Shown one piece after another: positions 47,839 through 56,392 of a stretch of DNA of 64,000 bases. The notes under the pieces were generated by a model. The model made no database searches. It worked only from the letters and a program-made list of their open reading frames with translations, and was not told where the DNA came from. Source of the DNA: Streptomyces sp. LBL (GTDB taxonomy: Bacteria; Actinomycetota; Actinomycetes; Streptomycetales; Streptomycetaceae); contig NZ_JARXYX010000045.1 of assembly GCF_029893585.1 (NCBI RefSeq), forward strand, positions 1 to 64,000. Direction: 5' to 3'. Each line of letters opens with the position of its first letter. Within the stretch, counting starts at the first letter, position 1. Position numbers and translations under genes: made by a program.

Positions 47839-48102
47839 GTGGCACGCGTCGTAGTCGACGTCATGCTCAAGCCGGAGATCCTCGACCCCCAGGGCCAGGC
47901 GGTGCAGCGCGCACTGCCGCGGCTGGGTTTCGAAGGGATCTCCGACGTACGTCAGGGAAAGCGATTCGAACTGGAAGTTGACGGCCCGGTCGACGAGGCC
48001 GCGCTCGCCCGCATCCACGATCTCGCGGAATCCTTCCTCGCCAACACCGTGATCGAGGACTTCACCGTCAAGGTGGAGGAAGTCGCGGAGGCCGCGAAGT
48101 GA
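47839..48102 (+). CDS. purS: FGAM synthase subunit PurS
   Basis: 87 residues, standard. PurS bridges PurQ and PurL and channels ammonia between them. Motifs: VVVDVMLKPEILDPQGQAV and GISDVRQGKRFELEV. GTG 47839 is chosen for GGGAG seven bases upstream over GTG 47833. The stop overlaps the purQ start (GTGA). Confidence 0.96.
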   Translation: MARVVVDVMLKPEILDPQGQAVQRALPRLGFEGISDVRQGKRFELEVDGPVDEAALARIHDLAESFLANTVIEDFTVKVEEVAEAAK

Positions 48103-48863
48103 CCGCTCGTATTGGCGTCGTCACTTTCCCGGGCAGCCTCGACGACCGGGACACGCAGCGCGCGATCCGCCTCGCGGGCGCCGAACCGGTCGCCCTGTGG
48201 CACAAGGACAAGGACCTCCATCAGGTCGACGCCGTGGTGCTGTGCGGCGGTTTCTCGTATGGCGACTATCTGCGGGCCGGGGCCATCGCGCGCTTCTCGC
48301 CGGTGATGGAGCCCCTGATCGAGCAGGCGAAGGCCGGCCTCCCGGTCCTCGGCATCTGCAACGGCTTCCAGATCCTCACCGAGGCCCACCTCCTCCCGGG
48401 CGCAATGCTCGGCAACGACCACCTCCACTTCATCTGCCGCGACCAGAAGCTGCGGGTGGAGAACGCGGACACCGCCTGGACGACCGACTACTCGGCCGGC
48501 CAGGAGATCAACATTCCGCTGAAGAACATGGACGGCCGGTACGTCGCCGACGAGTACACCCTGGACAAGCTGGAGGCCGAGGGTCGGGTCGCGTTCCGGT
48601 ACCTGGTCCGCGGCGAAGCCGCTGACGGATCCGCCGATGGATCCGCCGATGGATCCGCCGATGGATCCGCTGACCGATCCGCTGACGGATACGGCAACCC
48701 CAACGGCTCGCTCCGGGACATCGCCGGCATCACCAACGAGGCCGGCAACGTGGTGGGCCTGATGCCGCACCCGGAGCACGCCGTGGAGCCGCTCATCGGC
48801 ACCGGCCGCACCGACGGCCTCCCCTTCTTCACCTCGATCCTCAAGAAGCTGGTCAACGTATGA
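48099..48863 (+). CDS. purQ: FGAM synthase glutaminase subunit PurQ with repeat insertion
   Basis: 254 residues, longer than the usual about 225-230. Class I amidotransferase: nucleophile Cys in VLGICNGFQIL (about residue 88), His and Glu in MPHPEHAVEP. It supplies ammonia to PurL. Residues about 174-197 are an ADGSADGSADGSADGSA run made by a 12-bp DNA repeat (48620-48691) placed just before the conserved GNPNGSLRDIAGITNE. It overlaps purS and purL by four bases each. Confidence 0.96.
   Translation: MTARIGVVTFPGSLDDRDTQRAIRLAGAEPVALWHKDKDLHQVDAVVLCGGFSYGDYLRAGAIARFSPVMEPLIEQAKAGLPVLGICNGFQILTEAHLLPGAMLGNDHLHFICRDQKLRVENADTAWTTDYSAGQEINIPLKNMDGRYVADEYTLDKLEAEGRVAFRYLVRGEAADGSADGSADGSADGSADRSADGYGNPNGSLRDIAGITNEAGNVVGLMPHPEHAVEPLIGTGRTDGLPFFTSILKKLVNV
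48620..48691. repeat. 12-bp tandem repeat inside purQ
   Basis: About five copies of GATCCGCCGATG plus two degenerate ones (GATCCGCTGACC) encode the SADG run. The frame is kept. Confidence 0.92.
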
Positions 48864-51118
48864 GCCGGACGCCTCTGGACACGGTCGAGCACGCGGCCGC
48901 GACCCCCGACGTCGAGCTGCCCTGGGCCGAACTCGGCCTGAAGAAGGACGAGTACGAGCGGGTCGTGGAGATCCTCGGCCGCCGCCCGACCGGCGCCGAG
49001 CTCGCCATGTACTCGGTCATGTGGTCCGAGCACTGCAGCTACAAGTCCTCCAAGGTCCACCTCCGCCAGTTCGGCGAGAAGGCCCCCCAGAGCGACGCGC
49101 TGCTCGTCGGCATCGGCGAGAACGCGGGCGTGGTGGACGTCGGCCAGGGTTACGCGGTCACCTTCAAGGTCGAGTCGCACAACCACCCCTCCTACGTCGA
49201 GCCGTACCAGGGCGCGGCCACGGGCGTCGGCGGCATCGTGCGCGACATCATCGCGATGGGCGCGCGGCCGGTGGCCGTCGTGGACCCCCTCCGTTTCGGT
49301 GCGGCGGACCACCCCGACACCAAGCGCGTCCTCCCCGGTGTCGTCGCCGGCATCGGCGGCTACGGCAACTGCCTCGGCCTGCCCAACATCGGCGGTGAGG
49401 TCGTCTTCGACGCCTGCTACCAGGGCAACCCGCTGGTCAACGCCGGTGCCATCGGTGTCATGCGGCACGAGGACATCCACCTCGCGAAGGCCTCCGGCGC
49501 GGGCAACAAGGTCATCCTCTACGGCGCCCGCACGGGCGGCGACGGCATCGGCGGCGCGTCGATCCTGGCGAGCGAGACCTTCGACGACGCCAAGCCGTCG
49601 AAGCGCCCCGCCGTCCAGGTGGGCGACCCCTTCCAGGAGAAGCTCCTCATCGAGTGCACCCTGGAGGCCTTCGCCGAGAAGCTGGTAGTCGGCATCCAGG
49701 ACCTGGGCGCGGCCGGACTCTCCTGCGCCACAAGCGAGTTGGCGTCGAACGGCTCCGGCGGCATGACGGTCACCCTGGACGACGTCCCCCTCCGCGACTC
49801 GACCCTCTCTCCCGAGGAAATCCTCATGAGCGAGTCGCAGGAGCGGATGTGCGCGGTCGTGGAGCCGTCGAAGGTCGACCGCTTCCTGGAGATCTGCGAG
49901 AAGTGGGACGTCATCGCCACGGTCATCGGTGAGGTGACGGACGGCGACCGCCTGGAGATCTTCTGGCACGGCGGCAAGATCGTGGACGTGGACCCGCGGA
50001 CCGTGGCCCACGACGGCCCGGTCTACGAGCGCCCGTACGCCCGCCCGTCCTGGCAGGACGCACTCCAGGCGGACGACGCCAACAAGCTTGCCCGGCCCGG
50101 GACTTCGGAGGAACTCAAGTCCCAGGTGCTGGCGCTGGTGTCGTCCCCGAACCAGGCCTCCAAGAAGTGGATCACCTCGCAGTACGACCACTTCGTGCAG
50201 GGCAACACGGTGCTGGCGCAGCCCGAGGACTCGGGCATGATCCGCATCGACGAGGAGACCGGCCTCGGGGTCGCCATCGCGACGGACGGCAACGGCCGGT
50301 ACGCGAAGCTGGACCCGTACCACGGCGCCCAGTTGGCGCTCGCCGAGGCCTACCGCAACGTCGCCACGACCGGCGCCACGCCGCTGGCCGTCTCCGACTG
50401 CCTGAACTTCGGCTCGCCCGAGGACCCGGCGGTGATGTGGCAGTTCGCGGAGGCCATCCGCGGTCTCGCGGACGCCTGCCAGCAGCTCGGCACCCCGGTG
50501 ACCGGCGGCAACGTCTCCCTCTACAACCAGACGGGCGACGCGGCCATCCACCCGACCCCGGTCGTCGCGGTCCTCGGCGTCATCGACGACGTGGCCCGGC
50601 GCACGCCCGTCGCCTTCCAGGAGGAGGGCCAGCTGCTCTACCTCCTCGGCGACACCCGTGAGGAGTTCGGCGGCTCGGCCTGGTCCCAGGTGATCCACGA
50701 CCACCTCGGCGGCCTGCCCCCGAAGGTGGACCTGGAACGCGAGCGCCTGCTCGCCGAGATCCTGATCTCCGCCTCCCGCGACGGCATGATCGACTCCGCG
50801 CACGACCTGTCCGACGGCGGTCTGATCCAGGCGGTCGTCGAGTCGGCGCTGCTCGGCGGCAAGGGCGCGCGTCTGATCGTCCCGGACGGCCTGGACGCGT
50901 TCACCTTCCTCTTCTCGGAGTCGGCGGGCCGCGCGGTCGTCGCCGTCCCGCGCTCGGAGGAGCTCCGCTTCAACGACATGTGCGGCGCCCGGGGCCTCCC
51001 CGTCACCCGCATCGGTGTCGTCGACGGCGACACGGTCGAGCTCCAGGGCGAGTTCGAGCTGTCCCTGGAGGAGCTGCGCAAGGCCCACGAGGAGACGATC
51101 CCGGCGCTGCTCGCGTAA
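48860..51118 (+). CDS. purL: FGAM synthase large subunit PurL
   Basis: 752 residues, the small-PurL type that needs separate PurS and PurQ. It converts FGAR to FGAM with ATP. Motifs: MYSVMWSEHCSYKSSKVHLR (catalytic His), TFKVESHNHPSYVEPYQGAA, GGYGNCLGLPNIGGEV and DLSDGGLIQAVVESALLGG. ATG 48860 overlaps the purQ stop. A terminator follows at 51179. Confidence 0.97.
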   Translation: MSRTPLDTVEHAAATPDVELPWAELGLKKDEYERVVEILGRRPTGAELAMYSVMWSEHCSYKSSKVHLRQFGEKAPQSDALLVGIGENAGVVDVGQGYAVTFKVESHNHPSYVEPYQGAATGVGGIVRDIIAMGARPVAVVDPLRFGAADHPDTKRVLPGVVAGIGGYGNCLGLPNIGGEVVFDACYQGNPLVNAGAIGVMRHEDIHLAKASGAGNKVILYGARTGGDGIGGASILASETFDDAKPSKRPAVQVGDPFQEKLLIECTLEAFAEKLVVGIQDLGAAGLSCATSELASNGSGGMTVTLDDVPLRDSTLSPEEILMSESQERMCAVVEPSKVDRFLEICEKWDVIATVIGEVTDGDRLEIFWHGGKIVDVDPRTVAHDGPVYERPYARPSWQDALQADDANKLARPGTSEELKSQVLALVSSPNQASKKWITSQYDHFVQGNTVLAQPEDSGMIRIDEETGLGVAIATDGNGRYAKLDPYHGAQLALAEAYRNVATTGATPLAVSDCLNFGSPEDPAVMWQFAEAIRGLADACQQLGTPVTGGNVSLYNQTGDAAIHPTPVVAVLGVIDDVARRTPVAFQEEGQLLYLLGDTREEFGGSAWSQVIHDHLGGLPPKVDLERERLLAEILISASRDGMIDSAHDLSDGGLIQAVVESALLGGKGARLIVPDGLDAFTFLFSESAGRAVVAVPRSEELRFNDMCGARGLPVTRIGVVDGDTVELQGEFELSLEELRKAHEETIPALLA

Positions 51119-51429
51119 GCAGTCGTAGTCGTAGTCGTAGTCGTAGTCCGAAGCTGTAGTCGTAGTCGTCGTACGACGGTGAAGCCCCGCCCGGAGAGGT
51201 TCCGGTGCGGGGCTTCACGGGTCCGGGCGTCCACGCGGGCCGGCGGCTCGCCGGCTGCGGGAACTCCGGCAACTCCACGGAACCGCACCCGCACTTCCCG
51301 CTGATGGAGGGCCCCGACCCGGACACCGCCTGCGGCCTCCCCTTCCGTCGGCACGGCCTCGGCGTCCCGCGGAACCGCGAGATCTTCGACGCCCCCGCGA
51401 CCTCGCCCAGTCGGCCTAGGCTGCTCTCC
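51119..51429. other. purL 3' region with hexamer repeat and coding-like stretch
   Basis: GTAGTC hexamers (51121-51170) are followed by the terminator and then about 200 bp (51220-51420) with strong GC3 in the frame that continues into the next gene (reads NSTEPHPHFPLMEGPD). It has no start or ribosome site and may be an old gene remnant or an extension. Confidence 0.45.
51179..51218 (+). terminator. Terminator of purSQL
   Basis: GTGAAGCCCCGC and GCGGGGCTTCAC form a perfect 12-bp stem. Confidence 0.8.
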
Positions 51430-52227
51430 ATGCCCCCGGCCAAGAAGCGCGCGCGCACCTACGACCCCGGCAGGATCCGCACCGCGATCCTCACCCAGCT
51501 CGGGCACGTGAGGGAGGCGGTCCGCACTCTCACCCCCGAGCAGTTCGCGCTCCCCACCCGGCTCCCGGGCTGGACCGTGCGGGACCTGGCCGCGCACGTG
51601 GCCATGGGCGTGGAGACGGTCAGCCGCACCATCGACCGCGACGAGCCCCCGCGCCCGGAGCTCACACTCCTGGACTGGCCGTTCGCCACCGCGGTCCGTG
51701 CCGACGACATCGCCGACGGCACCCGGCAGCTCGCCGCGGCCCATCCCGACCTGGACGCGCTGTTCGCCGGTACCGCCGCGCGTCTCACCGAGAGCCTCGC
51801 CACCGCCCCCGGCGCCCGACTCCTCGCCGCCCGCACCGGGGCCATGACCCTCGACGACTACCTGGTCACCCGGACCGTCGAACTCGTCGTCCACACCGAC
51901 GACCTGAACGCCGCCGTCCCCGGCCTCGACGTCCCGTACGACCGTCAGGCCCTCGCCGCGGCCACCCGCCTCCTCGCCGACGCCCTCGCCGCGAAGGCGC
52001 CCGGCGGTTCCACCGAGGTGCGGATCCCGCCGTACGCCGTGGTGCAGTGCGTCGAAGGGCCCCGGCACACCCGTGGCACCCCGCCCAACGTCGTCGAGAC
52101 CGACCCGCTGACCTGGATCCGGCTCGCGAGCGGGCGGGTGAGCTGGAAGGACGCGGTCGAGGAGGCGAACGTCAGAGCGAGCGGGGAGCGCGCCGACCTC
52201 GGCGGGTTGCTGCCGTTGCTGCGCTGA
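51430..52227 (+). CDS. Maleylpyruvate isomerase / DinB-fold family protein
   Basis: 265 residues. The N-terminal mycothiol-dependent DinB-like domain (VREAVRTLTPEQFALPTRLP, GWTVRDLAAHVAMGVETV with metal His, TVELVVHTDDLNAAV) is followed by an SCP2-like C-terminal domain (PPYAVVQCVEGPRHTRGTPP). Proteins of this type use mycothiol, but the substrate is unknown. ATG 51430 has TAGGCT seven bases upstream (leaderless). GC3 bias extends upstream of the start, so a longer form is possible. Confidence 0.82.
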   Translation: MPPAKKRARTYDPGRIRTAILTQLGHVREAVRTLTPEQFALPTRLPGWTVRDLAAHVAMGVETVSRTIDRDEPPRPELTLLDWPFATAVRADDIADGTRQLAAAHPDLDALFAGTAARLTESLATAPGARLLAARTGAMTLDDYLVTRTVELVVHTDDLNAAVPGLDVPYDRQALAAATRLLADALAAKAPGGSTEVRIPPYAVVQCVEGPRHTRGTPPNVVETDPLTWIRLASGRVSWKDAVEEANVRASGERADLGGLLPLLR

Positions 52228-52275
52228 ACCGCACCCGAGTGGAACCGATCACCCCGTACGTCCCGTCGAACCGAC

Positions 52276-52893
52276 ATGTACCGGCAGAAGCAGCGCACGA
52301 ACCGGCAGAGGCAGCGCACGTACCCGCAGATGCAGCGCACGTACCCGCAGATGCAGCGCACGTACCGGCAGAAGCAGCGACTGATCACGCCCCTGGTCAC
52401 GACGGCCGTCGTGGCCCTCCTCCCGCTCGCGGCGGCCTGCGGAAACGAGAAGGCGGGCGGCGGCGAACAGGCCGGCAGCGGCTCGGTCGGCACCGAGCGG
52501 CCCGTCACCGGCGTCCGCTGGAACGTCGACAGCGTCACCGTGGACGGCAGGACCCACCGCGCCCACGGGGACACCCACCTCACCTTCGACAAGAAGACCG
52601 GCAAGGCCGGCGGCAGGCTCGGCTGCAACCACGTCAACGCCAAGGCCACCGTCGACCCCGAGGCCACCGTCGACCCCCAGGCCACCGTCGATCCCAAGGC
52701 GACCGTCCGCGACGGGCATATCACTCTGGGCGCCCCGTCCACCACCCGAATGATGTGCGACGCCTCACTCATGGACACCGAAAAGACCCTGCTGAGCCTC
52801 TTCAACAGCACGCTCAGCTATCGAGTGGACGCCGACACCCTCACCCTGACCAGCGAAAACGGGAACACCCTGCGGGCCGTCGCCGAAAAGTGA
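52276..52893 (+). CDS. META-domain (HslJ-like) lipoprotein with repeated N-terminus
   Basis: 205 residues. The lipobox is in VVALLPLAAACGNE (lipidated Cys near 55). The META-like domain runs to the end (GVRWNVDSVTVDGRTHRA, GGRLGCNHVNAKATV, STTRMMCDASLMDTEKTLLS). Two repeat expansions: RTYPQMQ units before the signal peptide from a 21-bp repeat (52294-52380) and ATVDPE/Q/K units from an 18-bp repeat (52647-52705). The repeat before the signal peptide makes the true start uncertain (ATG 52276 or 52351). Anchored to the outer face of the membrane. Role unknown. Confidence 0.78.
   Translation: MYRQKQRTNRQRQRTYPQMQRTYPQMQRTYRQKQRLITPLVTTAVVALLPLAAACGNEKAGGGEQAGSGSVGTERPVTGVRWNVDSVTVDGRTHRAHGDTHLTFDKKTGKAGGRLGCNHVNAKATVDPEATVDPQATVDPKATVRDGHITLGAPSTTRMMCDASLMDTEKTLLSLFNSTLSYRVDADTLTLTSENGNTLRAVAEK
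52294..52380. repeat. 21-bp tandem repeat at a lipoprotein N-terminus
   Basis: Four units of CGCACGTACCCGCAGATGCA plus G, the first and last diverged. Each contains an in-phase ATG or its variant, so every unit may offer a start codon. Confidence 0.88.
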
Positions 52894-52942
52894 TCCATGA
52901 GCGCCGGCGAATCCCCAATTCGGACCAGTGCACGATCTCGCC

Positions 52943-52948
52943 TACACT
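52943..52948 (+). promoter_or_regulatory. Leaderless -10 of purF (TACACT)
   Basis: TACACT ends seven bases before GTG 52956 and no ribosome site is present. Confidence 0.55.
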
Positions 52949-52955
52949 CGGTTGC

Positions 52956-54485
52956 GTGCCACGTGGTGACGGTCGACTCAGTCATGATCTGCTCCCCGGT
53001 GAGAAAGGCCCCCAGGACGCATGCGGCGTCTTCGGTGTCTGGGCTCCGGGCGAAGAGGTCGCCAAGCTCAGTTACTTCGGGCTCTACGCCCTCCAGCATC
53101 GAGGCCAGGAATCCGCGGGAATCGCGGTCAGCAACGGCTCCCAGATCCTCGTCTTCAAGGACATGGGGCTCGTTTCCCAGGTCTTCGACGAGACCTCGCT
53201 CGGTTCGCTCACGGGTCATATCGCGGTCGGACACGCCCGCTACTCGACCACCGGTGCCTCCGTGTGGGAGAACGCCCAGCCGACGTTCCGTGCCACCGCG
53301 CACGGCTCCATCGCGCTCGGCCACAACGGCAACCTCGTCAACACGGCGCAGCTCGCCGAGATGGTCGCCGACCTTCCGAAGGACACCAACGGCCGCTCGA
53401 CCCGCGTCGCGGCCACCAACGACACCGACCTGCTCACCGCGCTCCTCGCGGCCCAGGTCGACGAGGACGGCAAGCCGCTGACCGTGGAAGAGGCTGCCCC
53501 CGTGGTCCTCTCCCAGGTCAAGGGCGCCTTCTCGCTCGTCTTCATGGACGAGCACACCCTCTACGCCGCCCGTGACCCGCAGGGCATCCGCCCGCTGGTC
53601 CTCGGCCGCCTGGAGCGCGGCTGGGTCGTCGCCTCCGAGTCCGCCGCCCTCGACATCTGCGGCGCGGCCTACGTGCGCGAGATCGAGCCGGGCGAGTTCG
53701 TCGCCATCGACGAGAACGGCCTGCGCACCTCCCGATTCGCGGAAGCGAAGCCCAAGGGCTGCATCTTCGAGTACGTCTACCTCGCCCGCCCGGACACCGA
53801 CATCGCCGGTCGGAACGTGTACCTCTCCCGCGTGGAGATGGGCCGCAAGCTCGCCAAGGAAGCCCCGGCCGAGGCCGACCTGGTCATAGCCACCCCGGAG
53901 TCCGGCACCCCGGCCGCCATCGGCTACGCGGAGGCCTCCGGCATCCCCTTCGGCGCGGGCCTGGTGAAGAACGCCTACGTCGGGCGTACGTTCATCCAGC
54001 CCTCCCAGACGATCCGTCAGCTCGGCATCCGGCTGAAGCTGAACCCGCTGAAGGAAGTCATCAAGGGCAAGCGGCTGGTCGTCGTCGACGACTCGATCGT
54101 GCGCGGCAACACGCAGCGGGCCCTGGTGCGGATGCTCCGCGAGGCGGGTGCCGCCGAGGTCCACATCCGGATCTCGTCGCCGCCCGTGAAGTGGCCCTGC
54201 TTCTTCGGCATAGATTTCGCCACCCGCGCCGAGCTCATCGCCAACGGCATGAGCATCGACGAGATCGGCACCTCGCTGGGCGCCGACTCCCTGTCGTACA
54301 TCTCCATCGACGGCATGATCGAGGCGACCACCATCGCCAAGCCGAACCTCTGCCGCGCCTGCTTCGACGGCGAGTACCCCATGGATCTCCCGGACCCCGA
54401 GCTGCTCGGCAAGCAGCTCCTGGAGACCGAGCTGGCCGCCGGCCCGGCCGCGACGGCCGCCGCCGACGCGATCCGCCGTCCGTAG
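52956..54485 (+). CDS. purF: Amidophosphoribosyltransferase
   Basis: 509 residues from GTG 52956. It makes phosphoribosylamine, the first committed purine step. A propeptide of about 22 residues precedes the catalytic Cys in DACGVFGVWAPG, as in Fe-S-containing PurF. The glutaminase has YALQHRGQESAGIAV, and the PRPP loop is RLVVVDDSIVRGNTQRALVR. Cys residues for the Fe-S cluster fit WPCFFGIDF and NLCRACFDGEYP. purM follows 49 bp downstream in the same operon. Confidence 0.97.
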   Translation: MPRGDGRLSHDLLPGEKGPQDACGVFGVWAPGEEVAKLSYFGLYALQHRGQESAGIAVSNGSQILVFKDMGLVSQVFDETSLGSLTGHIAVGHARYSTTGASVWENAQPTFRATAHGSIALGHNGNLVNTAQLAEMVADLPKDTNGRSTRVAATNDTDLLTALLAAQVDEDGKPLTVEEAAPVVLSQVKGAFSLVFMDEHTLYAARDPQGIRPLVLGRLERGWVVASESAALDICGAAYVREIEPGEFVAIDENGLRTSRFAEAKPKGCIFEYVYLARPDTDIAGRNVYLSRVEMGRKLAKEAPAEADLVIATPESGTPAAIGYAEASGIPFGAGLVKNAYVGRTFIQPSQTIRQLGIRLKLNPLKEVIKGKRLVVVDDSIVRGNTQRALVRMLREAGAAEVHIRISSPPVKWPCFFGIDFATRAELIANGMSIDEIGTSLGADSLSYISIDGMIEATTIAKPNLCRACFDGEYPMDLPDPELLGKQLLETELAAGPAATAAADAIRRP

Positions 54486-54534
54486 CCGGTCCGGTCCGCC
54501 CCACCTGCCGTACGACACGAAGGTTCTCCTGGCC

Positions 54535-55617
54535 ATGTCTGAGACAACTGGTGCCGGCTACGCAGCGGCGTCCTACAAAACAGCGGGTGTCGACATCGAA
54601 GCGGGCGACCGCGCCGTCGAGCTCATGAAGGAGTGGGTGAAGAAGACGCAGCGCCCCGAGGTCCTCGGCGGCCTCGGCGGTTTCGCCGGCCTCTTCGACG
54701 CCTCCGCCCTCAAGAACTACGAGCGTCCCCTGCTCGCCTCCGCCACGGACGGCGTCGGCACCAAGGTCGACATCGCCCGCCAGCTCGGCGTCTACGACAC
54801 GATCGGCCACGACCTGGTCGCGATGGTCATGGACGACATCGTGGTGTGCGGCGCCGAGCCGCTGTTCATGACCGACTACATCTGCGTCGGCAAGGTCCAC
54901 CCCGAGCGGGTCGCCGCCATCGTCAAGGGCATCGCCGAGGGCTGTGTCCTGGCCGGCTGCGCCCTGATCGGCGGCGAGACGGCCGAACACCCCGGCCTGC
55001 TGGGCCCGGACGACTTCGACGTGGCCGGCGCCGGTACGGGCGTGGTGGAGGCCGACCGGCTGCTCGGCCCGGATCGCATCCGTACGGGTGACGCGGTGAT
55101 CGCCATGGCGGCCTCCGGTCTTCACTCGAACGGGTACTCGCTCGTCCGCCACGTCCTGCTGAACCAGGCAGGTCTGTCCCTGGACGCGCGGATCGAGGAG
55201 TTCGGCCGCACGCTGGGCGAGGAACTCCTCGAGCCCACCAAGATCTACTCGCTGGACTGCCTGGCCCTGACCCGGACCACCGACGTACACGCCTTCAGTC
55301 ACATCACGGGTGGCGGGCTCGCCGCCAACCTGGCCCGTGTGATCCCCGACACGCTGCACGCGATCGTCGACCGCTCCACCTGGACCCCGGCCCCGGTCTT
55401 CGACCTCGTCGGCAGGACGGGCCAGGTCGAACGCCTGGAGCTGGAGAAGACCCTGAACATGGGCGTGGGCATGATCGCGATCGTCCCGGAGGAGTCGACG
55501 GACGTGGCCCTGGCCACCCTGGCGGACCGCGGGGTCGAAGCCTGGGTCGCCGGCGAGATCACGGACCGCGGCGACCGCGAGACGGGCGCGGAACTGGTCG
55601 GGGACTACGCGGCCTGA
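54535..55617 (+). CDS. purM: Phosphoribosylformylglycinamidine cyclo-ligase
   Basis: 360 residues. It closes the imidazole ring (AIR synthesis) from the product of PurSQL. Motifs: YKTAGVDIEAGDRAVELMK at the start, SATDGVGTKVDIARQLGVYD, DIVVCGAEPLFMTDYI and LIGGETAEHPGLLG. ATG 54535 has GAAGG 12 bases upstream. Co-transcribed with purF. A terminator follows at 55790. Confidence 0.97.
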   Translation: MSETTGAGYAAASYKTAGVDIEAGDRAVELMKEWVKKTQRPEVLGGLGGFAGLFDASALKNYERPLLASATDGVGTKVDIARQLGVYDTIGHDLVAMVMDDIVVCGAEPLFMTDYICVGKVHPERVAAIVKGIAEGCVLAGCALIGGETAEHPGLLGPDDFDVAGAGTGVVEADRLLGPDRIRTGDAVIAMAASGLHSNGYSLVRHVLLNQAGLSLDARIEEFGRTLGEELLEPTKIYSLDCLALTRTTDVHAFSHITGGGLAANLARVIPDTLHAIVDRSTWTPAPVFDLVGRTGQVERLELEKTLNMGVGMIAIVPEESTDVALATLADRGVEAWVAGEITDRGDRETGAELVGDYAA

Positions 55618-55789
55618 ACCGGCTGCTGGTACCCGGCGTGCACCGGCCGGTGCCACTCCGGGTGAACCGGCCACTCGCGGCGACCCATGTGAACGGCCGC
55701 AGTGCTGTCCGCGCGGAACCGGCCGGTCCCTACGCGCCGTCCGGTCCCGACGAGGTGACGCCGCGAACGACGTGACGAGGGCAGCGCAA

Positions 55790-55827
55790 AACCCGGTCCG
55801 GGAGGTGTGAACCGCCCGGACCGGGTC
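55790..55827. terminator. Terminator between purM and the DUF3073 gene
   Basis: ACCCGGTCCGGG and CCCGGACCGGGT pair. It lies between convergent genes and can serve both. Confidence 0.75.
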
Positions 55828-55843
55828 GAGCGCGGCTGGATCG

Positions 55844-56098
55844 TCAAGCCCCGCGGCGTTGCGATGTGGGACCGGACCCGTCGTCCTCGTCCTCATCGTC
55901 GTCGTTGTACAGATCCGCGTACTGGGAGTACGGGTCGTCGTCGTCTTCGTCCTCTTCGAACGGCTCGCCATTCGGCGGCTGACTCGAAGTCGAAGCGCCC
56001 AGCTCATTGGCCAGACGCGAGAGGTCAGTCCCGCCGCTGCTGTACTTCAGCTGGCGGGCGACCTTCGTCTGCTTGGCCTTTGCCCGGCCGCGCCCCAT
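55844..56098 (-). CDS. DUF3073 family protein
   Basis: 84 residues from ATG 56098 (GAGGGGGTCGAG upstream). The start MGRGRAKAKQTKVARQLKYS is the actinobacterial DUF3073 signature, basic and highly conserved. The rest is acidic (EEDEDDDDPYSQYADLYNDD). Charge separation suggests nucleic-acid or ribosome contact, but no function is known. Convergent with purM as in related genomes. Confidence 0.93.
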   Translation of the reverse strand: MGRGRAKAKQTKVARQLKYSSGGTDLSRLANELGASTSSQPPNGEPFEEDEDDDDPYSQYADLYNDDDEDEDDGSGPTSQRRGA

Positions 56099-56392
56099 GG
56101 CTCGACCCCCTCGGATACGGGGCTCGGTGGCCCCAGAGTCTTGACACGCGTTCATGATCTGGAACGGGCTCTCCGTGGAGAGACCGGTCCGTAGGGCTTC
56201 CACGGTACCTGAGCCCACGCCCATACGGTACGTCGCCCGCAGGACATGCCCGCACCCAGGACCCTCGGGGTGTCCTGTCCCTGCTGGTCAACCGCGATTT
56301 TAACCACTTCTTGGCAGGCGACCCGCCGACGGACGTGAGAGTTCTCTCCAACTGTGCGCCGACGGGTACCGGTAGAACCCCGGGACCGCCTC
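56099..56392. other. Gene-free region between DUF3073 and vdh
   Basis: 294 bp serving as the DUF3073 promoter region and vdh 3' end (minus strand). Contains CAGGACATGCC and GGGTGTCCTG as loosely matched arms. No gene or RNA is recognised. Confidence 0.4.

Noticed and set aside
48488..51088. 866-codon open frame on the minus strand
   Set aside because: Antisense shadow of purL and purQ; high-GC codons leave the opposite strand open.
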